Source: an uncultured Planctomycetaceae bacterium
GTDB lineage: Bacteria > Planctomycetota > Planctomycetia > Pirellulales > Pirellulaceae
Assembly (NCBI GenBank): GCA_937967665.1
Contig: CALBSZ010000227.1
Location: forward strand, 1-5,342
Direction of reading: 5' to 3'
Length of the DNA stretch: 5,342 nucleotides
Positions within the stretch are counted from its first letter, which is position 1. Every line of letters begins with the position of its first letter. The notes below the pieces were generated by a model that saw nothing but the letters and a program-made list of their open reading frames with translations, ran no database searches and was not told where the DNA came from. Position numbers and translations under genes: made by a program. Below, piece after piece: positions 1 to 5,342 of the stretch.

Positions 1-1
1 G

Positions 2-970
2 CTGCTACTGATTAAACCAAAATACTTGTTTGACATGTCCGGCGCGGAGATTCCCGGCACCGGATACTACCTATTCAATCTCGACGGCAAACAAGACCAG
101 CCGCGCCGCCAGTTCGTGACGAGAGCATTGCAGGATTATCTTGCCAAGGATCCAGGACTCGTTATCAACTCGGATGGGCAGCATTTGACGGTATACTGCT
201 ACCGCTCGTTCCCGATACGCCGGCAAGTACCAACGAACCTGCCCGCATTTCTGGAAGATGTTCTTCAACTTCGCCAACGGCTATCCACTTGCCGGCAACG
301 AGACTTGCCGGGAACGGACGTCACGATCGAACCCGCGATATTGCCTTTCGCCGGCAAGGTCGCCCTGGGGTGCATCGGAATACCGATCTTGTTGCTGTTC
401 GGATCGTTGATTCTGGGACTGATCTTCCTTGTCTGCAGCGGCTTCCTGTCAAACAACTCACAAGTCTCCAAGCAGTCGGCGCAGAAGCCTGGTCAGCGCG
501 AATCTGTGGTCAGACAACAACAACCAGCATCGCAAGAACACGGCCCACAGCAGCAGCCGGTGTCGCTGCAGGTCCAGTTCAAAGACGTCATCCAACACGG
601 GTCCCCACAGGAACTTCAGGCGTTCCTCGACGCGCATCCCGACGATGAATTGCTGACGATGCACGTTAGCCAGTATGGGTTGGCACTGCATCACGCGGTT
701 GTTTACAACCGCACGGACACGGTCGCGCTGCTACTAGATAGTGGAGCTGACGTCAACGCTCAGGGAAAGAATGGCCAGACGGCGTTGTACCTATCCTGCC
801 GCATGCATGATCGGCTCGACATCGCCCGCCTGCTGCTGGAACGAGGGGCCGACCCGTCAATTAAGAGTTCCATGGGCTACACAGCCCGACAACAAGCACG
901 ATTCACAGAAAACACGAAGGCGATCGAAATCCTCGATGAATTTGCAGCGAAGACGGCGGTATCGAACTAA
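2..970 (+). CDS. Ankyrin-repeat protein with one membrane segment, 5' end outside the window
   Basis: The frame is open to the left edge, so the true start is probably upstream. The first possible starts inside are TTG at 26 and ATG at 35. Counting from codon 26, residues 1-105 form a soluble domain I do not recognise. Residues about 112-140 are strongly hydrophobic (a single long or hairpin membrane segment). Residues 142-180 are a Gln/Ser-rich linker. Residues about 185-310 are ankyrin repeats: a degenerate first unit, two clear units (217-250 and 250-283, with ALLLDSGADVNAQ and ARLLLERGADPSI as the consensus helix-turn-loop), and a decayed last unit. Ankyrin repeats bind proteins, and here they follow the membrane anchor. 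Which side of the membrane they face cannot be told. Bacterial ankyrin proteins are sometimes immunity proteins or partners of secreted effectors, but nothing here shows that role. It is followed 113 bases later by the next start-like site on the same strand. Confidence 0.8.
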   Translation: MLLIKPKYLFDMSGAEIPGTGYYLFNLDGKQDQPRRQFVTRALQDYLAKDPGLVINSDGQHLTVYCYRSFPIRRQVPTNLPAFLEDVLQLRQRLSTCRQRDLPGTDVTIEPAILPFAGKVALGCIGIPILLLFGSLILGLIFLVCSGFLSNNSQVSKQSAQKPGQRESVVRQQQPASQEHGPQQQPVSLQVQFKDVIQHGSPQELQAFLDAHPDDELLTMHVSQYGLALHHAVVYNRTDTVALLLDSGADVNAQGKNGQTALYLSCRMHDRLDIARLLLERGADPSIKSSMGYTARQQARFTENTKAIEILDEFAAKTAVSN

Positions 971-1074
971 GCAGTGCTTAGAGACAATTGCGAGGTTGGC
1001 CATTCGAAGTACGGGAGAAAGTCGACGTGGCTGCTTGGTTCGACCGTGCAACCATTAGCATTCCCCGCTTAGCC

Positions 1075-1086
1075 GGAGTGCACATG
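1075..1086 (+). promoter_or_regulatory. Shine-Dalgarno GGAG and ATG, out of frame with the following ORF
   Basis: GGAG at 1075-1078 stands five bases before ATG at 1084, a normal ribosome binding arrangement. The frame it opens begins MSNDLSPIDQYSQADRNM, a plausible soluble N-terminus, then degrades into shadow-like sequence until a stop near 1336. The membrane protein that follows is one frame over (+1). The site could mark the real start of that gene before a frameshift, a short leader peptide, or a chance match. Confidence 0.45.
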
Positions 1087-1144
1087 AGCAACGATTTATC
1101 ACCCATCGACCAATACTCCCAGGCAGATCGTAACATGCGCGCTC

Positions 1145-1507
1145 ATGTTCGTCTGTTCGATTCTGTGCTGCCCCTTCCTGATCATCACCCTGCCGTGTTT
1201 TGTCATGGGAACATTGGGATTAGTTCACGGTATGCTCAAAGCCTGTCGACGCCGGGCGGCCTTAGCGCGCGGCATGCCCGTACTCGGCAAGATAGAATAC
1301 GTCGAGCACTTCGGCACGGCGTTTCTTGCTCACCATAACCAACAATTCCGCGTCACGTTCCGATTTGAAGCCGAAGGCGAACCGCTGCAAGGCGTCTTTG
1401 AAACCACCGACATGGCGATCACAAAGCACTACACCGGCGAACCCATCTGGGTGGTGTTCCTTCCCCATAGACCACATATCCACGCCACCTGGCCGCCGTT
1501 TGCATGA
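1145..1507 (+). CDS. Small membrane protein with a DUF3592-like C-terminal domain
   Basis: The product is 120 residues from ATG 1145. Residues 2-30 are a hydrophobic, cysteine-containing membrane segment, followed by a basic patch (KACRRR, 33-37) that favours the tail being cytoplasmic. Residues 42-118 look like a small beta-rich domain of the DUF3592 type: G-x-P-V-x-G-K-I near 43-50, alternating strands (FRVTFRFEAEGEP, 68-80), then a G-E-P-I-x-V-V-F-L-P strand ending in WPPF. This family match is by pattern memory only. No Shine-Dalgarno site precedes ATG 1145, and no ATG, GTG or TTG lies upstream in this frame before the stop at 1085-1087. A good GGAG/ATG at 1075-1086 is in the neighbouring frame. 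A +1 change near 1138 would give a protein of about 140 residues. The stop overlaps the ATG of the next reading frame (ATGA at 1504-1507), which suggests translational coupling. Confidence 0.65.
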   Translation: MFVCSILCCPFLIITLPCFVMGTLGLVHGMLKACRRRAALARGMPVLGKIEYVEHFGTAFLAHHNQQFRVTFRFEAEGEPLQGVFETTDMAITKHYTGEPIWVVFLPHRPHIHATWPPFA

Positions 1508-1772
1508 ATTTTGAAATTCTTTGAAAAAGCGAATATTGGTGAAATCGTCGATGGGCGAGTGTGCTTAGTATGTCGTCTAGGAAGTCTACGATGGCAAACG
1601 CGTCGAAGTATTTGTCACCGATTTCACATTCCGTTTCATCAACGACAATGATCGCTGGACACTGGAAAGTGGCCAAATGTATGACCCGAACTTTGAGATG
1701 TGGGACGAGATTTCCGATTTGGCCTGGGAAACGCCGCTCTTCGAGGCGTCTCGAAAGGTTTACGAAGAGTAA
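1504..1772 (+). pseudogene. Frameshifted small gene, acidic protein of unknown function
   Basis: Two protein-like stretches in different frames make one gene of about 86 codons. The first half runs from 1511 (TTG) or the coupled ATG at 1504 and reads KFFEKANIGEIVDGRV and onward. The second half, open from 1581 after a TAG at 1578-1580, reads EVYDGKRVEVFVTDFTFRF, continues through an acidic, Trp-rich part (WTLESG, MYDPNFEMWDE), and ends in ASRKVYEE at TAA 1770-1772. A +1 step near 1580 joins them. The frame of the second half also has a TAG at 1566-1568. The downstream part has regular strand-like alternation and sensible codons, so it was coding until recently or still is. I do not recognise the family. 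It sits between the membrane protein and the amphi-Trp gene on the same strand, 30 bases from the latter. A sequence error would restore it to a normal gene. Confidence 0.5.
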
Positions 1773-1790
1773 TTATCACAAGACCAACCA

Positions 1791-1802
1791 AAAGGAGAAT
1801 CC
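1791..1802 (+). promoter_or_regulatory. Strong Shine-Dalgarno site for the amphi-Trp gene
   Basis: AAAGGAG at 1791-1797 lies five bases before ATG 1803. It is the best ribosome binding site on the left side of the window and fixes the start of the next gene. Confidence 0.8.
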
Positions 1803-2030
1803 ATGACGGACAAGCCGGAACGCGACGTTGAAAAAGGCTACACAACCTCTGAATTCATCGCCAAATTGCGTCGCTTAGCCGACGCCTTGGAGAGTGGCAA
1901 CCAGTTTGAGATTCAAATCGCAGGGGAACGCATCTACGTTCCTGTCCGCGCGGAATACAACATCGAACACGAACGTGATGGCGAAAACGAAGAAGTCGAA
2001 TTCCAAATCAAATGGACTCACCAGGACTAG
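1803..2030 (+). CDS. Amphi-Trp domain protein
   Basis: A complete small protein of 75 residues. It matches the amphi-Trp domain: a short charged lead, a helix with the pattern T-S-E-F-I-A-K-L-R-R-L-A-D-A-L-E-S-G (residues 15-32), a hydrophobic strand segment (QFEIQIAGERIYVPV), a charged strand pair (EYNIEHERDGENEEVEF), and the closing strand QIKWT with the family's characteristic Trp at residue 71. The length is typical of stand-alone members. The biochemical role of the family is not established as far as I know. It is found as a small acidic protein in diverse bacteria and haloarchaea. The start is fixed by the AAAGGAG site. It is the last gene of the rightward group, and its stop is 21 bases from the convergent end of the fructosidase gene. 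Confidence 0.8.
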   Translation: MTDKPERDVEKGYTTSEFIAKLRRLADALESGNQFEIQIAGERIYVPVRAEYNIEHERDGENEEVEFQIKWTHQD

Positions 2031-2051
2031 CGCTTGCCGACACGTTTTCGT

Positions 2052-4229
2052 TCATTCCCAGATTGATTTCAATTCGTGGGCTTCGAACGAGAGGAGTTGA
2101 GCGCGGCCGCCGCGTGCGATGACGGACACTTCGGTGGCGTCGACCCTGGCGGAACCAGCGCCGCTGATGTAAACGCGGCCGTCGTTCCCGACAATCTCGC
2201 TCAACGAGCGGTCGGCCAGGACTTGCAGGGCGATTTTGCCGTCGACCGGTTCCAGCGGCACGCCGTTCAGCGTTTGCGCCTGGACGTCGTACGTGATCGT
2301 TCGCCCCGGCAAGGTTAATTCCAGCAACTGTGCGGTGCCGATGTCGACGTTCAAACGGACGTCGAGCAAGTCGCTGCTGACGGCAAGCCGTACTGGCTTG
2401 TCGGCGACAAGCTTTTGCGGTTCACCCTCGTTGCTCTTCACTCGCAGACGTTCAATCTCGTGAATCGGTTTCGCGAACATGCGAATGCCTTCGCTGGTAT
2501 TGCGCAAGGTCAGTCGATGCGGGAAGCTGAAATGCTGGTTGTAGGGGCCCGGCGAGGCCACGCGGAGCCAGCCGATCTGGATGCGCCGTCCGTCCGGGGC
2601 GTTGTCGAAGGTTTGCGAGGCGTAGTACGGCCCCCAGTGGACTTGATGTTTGCCCTCGTGATCGGGCGTGAACGATCTGCCGTCGAACCGCCCAATCGCA
2701 TACTTCGCGTCCGCGGCAAACACGACCCAGCGTGTGTTTCGTTTGTCGCCGTCGACCGGCAGCTCGAAAAGCTCCGTGCATTCGAAGTAGCCAGGCAGAT
2801 GGCTTTGCTCGGTCCACTGTTTGAGATCCGTGGAAGTGTAAAAGGCCGCGTTGCGCTGGTACTCGGGGTGCTCGTCGTAGACAATCATCACCCAGTGGCC
2901 GCCGAGTTTCTTCGCGACGTCGTTCAGCGGCGCGTCGGTGTTGTCGTAGGCGTACCAGATCACTTTCGGGTCGCGACCCTTGTGCTTGACGACGGGGTTT
3001 TTCGCGTACCAGGTGAACGTCTCGCCGCCATCCGTGCTGTAGGCGATCGACTCGCCGGCCCCCGTGTCGGTGAGGAACGCGACCAGCGTGTTTTCGCCCC
3101 AACCGGCCGTGTTGTGCTTATCGACGGTGGCGCCGCCGGAGAAGCACGCGCCGCGGGCCATCGTTTGAGGAAACAGTTTGTTCGGCTGTTGCACCCAGTG
3201 CAGCAGGTCCTGGCTGGTGGCGTGCCCCCAGGTCATGTTGCCCCACGGCAGCGCTACCGGATTGTGCTGAAAAAACAAGTGCCACTTGCCGTTGTGATAG
3301 ACCATTCCATTGGGATCGTTGTTCCAGCCCACTTTCTGCGTGAAGTGAAACTGAGGGCGATGCGGTTCTCTATGAAAAGTCTCCTCACCGGGGATCGTAT
3401 TGGCCTGTCGAATCAGCGCAAAGCCTGCTTCGCTCACCTTGGTAGCCACGACGCGAGCTTCCTGGCCGTGGTAACCGTCGATGGTGAAGAACGCATACCA
3501 GTCGGTCTGTTCGGCCGAGGGGGCAAGATTCACGCTGTAGTGACGTACTTCCTGATCCCCAACAAACAGCTGGATTTCACCGGTGGCCTTGCCCTTGTTT
3601 TGAATCGGGATGACAAGGTACTTGTCGGTCACGGTAAACGACTTTTCTCGGCGAGCCCGGTCGGGGGGCTGCGGTTTCACGTCCGTCTGGATGATGTGGT
3701 CGATATTGATATGCCCCCAACCTCCGACAGCGGCATCCACGATCTGCAGCGTCACGGTTTTGCCGGCGAGTTCTTTCACCTCCCAGTAAGCCGGCGCCAG
3801 TTCCTCGCTGCCGCCGGACTGCGTGTTCTCGCCGGTGATCGAGCGAACGATCTCACCATCCACCAACAGATTCATGCATGTCTTGTCCGCATGCCCACCG
3901 CCGCCAACGAGAAAGACAAGGTAGTCCCGCTCCATCACGATCGGCGGCGACGTCAGCGTACCCGTCGTCCGGTCTCCGTGCAGAAACGAATTCACGAGCC
4001 CCATTCCGCGAAACCCACTGACGTGCATTTGCCCGGGCAGCGTCCCCTTGGCAGGTCCACTGCCAAAGGCTTCGCCCGTCGTTTTCCATTCGCCATAGTT
4101 ATCCTGTTCAAAATCGGCGACAACCAAATCGGGTCGGCCACGGTCTTCCGCCAGTGCGACCTCTATCGAAGCGGGCATCGCGCAACTGCAAATCAGAAAG
4201 GGAAGCAAAGTTCGAGTCGGTACTTGCAT
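2052..4229 (-). CDS. Secreted GH32 beta-fructosidase (levanase/inulinase/invertase-like)
   Basis: Predicted exported enzyme of 725 residues that hydrolyses beta-fructosidic bonds in levan, inulin or sucrose. Residues 1-27 are a signal peptide ending VALA before EDRG. Residues about 34-183 form a beta-sandwich (GEAFGSGPAKGTLPGQM, then VGGWGHINIDHI) often found ahead of such enzymes. Residues about 196-280 resemble DUF4980 (DKYLVIPIQNKGK). The five-bladed propeller starts near 294 and has the whole catalytic set: WNNDPNG at 302-308 with nucleophile Asp305, RDP at 419-421 (transition-state stabiliser), and EC at 483-484 with acid/base Glu483. ASQTF (537-541) and IQIGWL (550-555) are also family-typical. 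Residues about 600-725 are the C-terminal beta-sandwich. GH32 alone does not tell exo from endo action or the preferred fructan. ATG 4229 is chosen over TTG 4247 because GGAG at 4238-4241 is eight bases upstream of it and the signal peptide then begins normally. No fructose transporter or kinase is in view. Confidence 0.93.
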   Translation of the reverse strand: MQVPTRTLLPFLICSCAMPASIEVALAEDRGRPDLVVADFEQDNYGEWKTTGEAFGSGPAKGTLPGQMHVSGFRGMGLVNSFLHGDRTTGTLTSPPIVMERDYLVFLVGGGGHADKTCMNLLVDGEIVRSITGENTQSGGSEELAPAYWEVKELAGKTVTLQIVDAAVGGWGHINIDHIIQTDVKPQPPDRARREKSFTVTDKYLVIPIQNKGKATGEIQLFVGDQEVRHYSVNLAPSAEQTDWYAFFTIDGYHGQEARVVATKVSEAGFALIRQANTIPGEETFHREPHRPQFHFTQKVGWNNDPNGMVYHNGKWHLFFQHNPVALPWGNMTWGHATSQDLLHWVQQPNKLFPQTMARGACFSGGATVDKHNTAGWGENTLVAFLTDTGAGESIAYSTDGGETFTWYAKNPVVKHKGRDPKVIWYAYDNTDAPLNDVAKKLGGHWVMIVYDEHPEYQRNAAFYTSTDLKQWTEQSHLPGYFECTELFELPVDGDKRNTRWVVFAADAKYAIGRFDGRSFTPDHEGKHQVHWGPYYASQTFDNAPDGRRIQIGWLRVASPGPYNQHFSFPHRLTLRNTSEGIRMFAKPIHEIERLRVKSNEGEPQKLVADKPVRLAVSSDLLDVRLNVDIGTAQLLELTLPGRTITYDVQAQTLNGVPLEPVDGKIALQVLADRSLSEIVGNDGRVYISGAGSARVDATEVSVIARGGRAQLLSFEAHELKSIWE

Positions 4230-4237
4230 TGGACACA

Positions 4238-4241
4238 CTCC
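4238..4241 (-). promoter_or_regulatory. Shine-Dalgarno GGAG of the GH32 gene
   Basis: On the minus strand GGAG is followed by eight bases and then ATG 4229. This site decides the start against the upstream in-frame TTG at 4247, which overlaps nothing similar. Confidence 0.7.
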
Positions 4242-4272
4242 ACACAAAGCTTAGCGACCACACACGGCGTCC

Positions 4273-4998
4273 TTACTTTCGGTCCTTATCCAGATTCATT
4301 TGAATCCAGCGTGCCAGCGTACCGCTGCCGCGGCCGTAACCGCCGGGCAGAGGACGCAAGTCCTTTGTCTGGATGCGCGGCGGGGCGCCCCAGTGTTTTG
4401 GAAAGGGCTTGCCATTCGGCGCGCGATGCACCTTGCCGTTCTTGCCCGCGTCCGGCTTGCCAGACTCGCCAGGCGTGATCCGGGCAAGTCTCACGCCCGT
4501 GATGGGCGCATCGTCGGCAATGGCCGTGTCGACAATGAAGCAGGACAGCAGCAGTCCTTGCTGGTCGAATTTGACGTACCGCCGTTCGGAATCCCGGAGC
4601 GGCTGTTGGAGGACCTTGGCCGCTTCCGCATAGAGGGCATCCAGTGTTTTTGGCGGAGCGCCTTCGTTGTGCTTGCCAAGTTCGCTGGCGGTTTCGACCC
4701 ATTTCGGGCCGGCCGGTTTTGGCGGCTTCGGTCCCGGTGCCACCGGCGCGACTTCACGGCCGAATTCGACATAGCGGCGTTCGACAACCTGGTTGTCGCG
4801 CACCACGATCACGGTTTCGTGTCCAAAGCCGGCAAAGCTGGACCAGCGGACCGCGTAAGAATAATTTCCCGCATGTTTTTCTTTCAGTTGCTGCCACTTC
4901 GACAGGCTGTCCGCCAACTTCGGTTGCTCGTCGGCCAGGCCAGTTGTGCTTGCGAAAAGCACGCTCAGCAGCAGCACGCTTCGAATTGGTTGGAACAT
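4273..4998 (-). CDS. Secreted DUF6174-like protein with a planctomycete-type C-terminal motif
   Basis: A 241-residue protein. Residues 1-22 are a signal peptide (basic start, leucine-rich core, GLA before DE), so it is exported. Residues 34-80 (KWQQLKEKHAGNYSYAV, then TVIVVRDNQVVERRYVEF) and 119-165 (LDALYAEAAKVL, then YVKFDQQGLLLSCFIVD) resemble DUF6174, in which a W...NYSY strand and a V-D-G-like turn precede an LF/LY helix. A proline-lysine loop (82-99) separates the halves. ERRYV-x-F occurs twice (73-79 and 138-144), possibly a structural echo. The C-terminus has H-W-G-x-PP-x-IQT (202-211), LPGGYG-x-GSGT (217-227) and LARWI (228-232), which I recall as recurrent in planctomycete secreted proteins. 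There is one cysteine (153). No catalytic motif is visible and its function is unknown. It starts 44 bases after dnaE2 and ends 43 bases before the fructosidase start, with only a weak ribosome binding site. Confidence 0.75.
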   Translation of the reverse strand: MFQPIRSVLLLSVLFASTTGLADEQPKLADSLSKWQQLKEKHAGNYSYAVRWSSFAGFGHETVIVVRDNQVVERRYVEFGREVAPVAPGPKPPKPAGPKWVETASELGKHNEGAPPKTLDALYAEAAKVLQQPLRDSERRYVKFDQQGLLLSCFIVDTAIADDAPITGVRLARITPGESGKPDAGKNGKVHRAPNGKPFPKHWGAPPRIQTKDLRPLPGGYGRGSGTLARWIQMNLDKDRK

Positions 4999-5042
4999 GA
5001 TAGTCTCGTTTCAGCAAAAGGTTTCGTTGCAGGACGGACTGC

Positions 5043-5342
5043 TTAGCGAAAGTCGCGCGATTTGGTATTGAGGTCCTGCAAGCGATGCGACAAATCTTCA
5101 ATCCGCCTGGCGATCACATGAATCACGCCGTCTTTCCGTTCCAGTGTACCGTAAACGATCCACGCTGGCGAACGGCGCGTCACCTGGCGGAATTGTTGCC
5201 AGATATTCTGGAAAACGACGACGTTAAAATTGTCCGTTTCATCTTCCAGGGTGCAAAACGTGATCCCTTTGGCCGTGCTGGGACGTTGTCGCAAGAGGAC
5301 GATACCGGGGACGCGGATGTTATGGTAGTGGGGCAGCGGTCG
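5043..5342 (-). CDS. dnaE2: Error-prone DNA polymerase DnaE2 (ImuC), C-terminal 99 residues
   Basis: Only the end of the gene is here; its start lies beyond the right edge. The visible part is the OB-fold tail of DnaE2: an entry strand (IRVPGIVLLRQRPSTAKG), the T-L-E-D-E-T segment that precedes NVVVF, then a strand pair around YGTLERKDGVIHVIARRIEDLSH, and the terminal SRDFR, close to the usual SRDFH ending. These motifs separate DnaE2 from replicative DnaE1, which ends differently. DnaE2 is a translesion polymerase that normally works with ImuB (and ImuA) after DNA damage, in the cytoplasm on the chromosome. Those partners, if present, would be upstream, to the right of the window. A LexA operator cannot be judged because the promoter is out of view. 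Nothing in the visible part is broken. Confidence 0.88.
   Translation of the reverse strand, partial: RPLPHYHNIRVPGIVLLRQRPSTAKGITFCTLEDETDNFNVVVFQNIWQQFRQVTRRSPAWIVYGTLERKDGVIHVIARRIEDLSHRLQDLNTKSRDFR

Noticed and set aside
971..1074. Possible promoter between the ankyrin gene and the membrane gene
   Set aside because: A TTGCGA-like hexamer near 990 has no convincing -10 partner, and the match is no better than chance.
988..1338. Plus-strand frame of 116 codons covering the start of the membrane gene
   Set aside because: Only its part from ATG 1084 to about 1137 looks protein-like. The rest overlaps the clear membrane protein in another frame and is a shadow.
1419..1676. Minus-strand frame of 85 codons across the broken gene
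   Set aside because: It has no ribosome binding site, straddles the end of the membrane gene, and is the reverse of sequence that reads better on the plus strand.
2031..2051. Possible bidirectional terminator between the convergent genes
   Set aside because: The 21 bases hold only a short T-run and no stable inverted repeat that I can see.
4245..4247. TTG as start of the GH32 gene
   Set aside because: It would add MCGVCP before the signal peptide and has no ribosome binding site. ATG 4229 has GGAG at the right distance.
2415..4478. Open frame of 687 codons on the plus strand, opposite the GH32 gene
   Set aside because: It is in codon register with the GH32 gene, so its stops could arise only from TTA, CTA or TCA codons, which are rare here. 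It runs past the gene's start into the next gene, has low-complexity Arg/Val/Gly-rich sequence and no domain. It is a shadow.
4300..5046. Open frame of 248 codons on the plus strand, opposite the secreted DUF6174-like gene
   Set aside because: It has the same register relation as above and no recognisable motif. The minus-strand protein has a signal peptide and family motifs.

Overview
The window looks like a piece of a planctomycete chromosome (order Pirellulales or near it). I infer this from family content, not from a marker gene. The clues are a GH32 fructosidase with the two N-terminal accessory domains common in planctomycetes and Bacteroidetes, a dnaE2-type polymerase, a small amphi-Trp protein, and a secreted protein whose C-terminal motif (HWG-x-PP, then LPGGYG, then GTLA-x-WI) I associate with Planctomycetota. 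That last link is from memory and was not searched.

The left part (1-2030) is transcribed rightwards and reads like an accessory region of small genes. It starts inside an ankyrin-repeat membrane protein that runs off the left edge (2-970). Next is a small membrane protein with a DUF3592-like tail (1145-1507). Its best ribosome binding site and ATG (1075-1086) lie in a different frame. Then comes a broken or frameshifted small gene (1504-1772) whose two halves lie in different frames. Last is an intact amphi-Trp domain protein (1803-2030) with a strong Shine-Dalgarno site. Gene spacing is tight, so co-transcription of at least the last three is plausible.

The right part (2052-5342) is transcribed leftwards. 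In transcription order it holds the last 99 codons of DnaE2 (5043-5342), a secreted DUF6174-like protein (4273-4998), and a secreted GH32 beta-fructosidase with complete catalytic motifs (2052-4229). Gaps of 44 and 43 bases allow a single transcript, but there is no clear functional link between mutagenic repair and fructan breakdown. The two gene groups converge with only 21 bases between their stop codons, and no convincing terminator hairpin is visible there.

The main oddity is the run of apparent +1 frame changes between 1084 and 1581. One of them sits at a CTT-TGA, the same slippery core as the prfB (release factor 2) site. Decay, sequence error and genuine recoding all remain possible. 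I see no clearly new defence or mobile system, no RNA gene, no CRISPR array and no insertion sequence.
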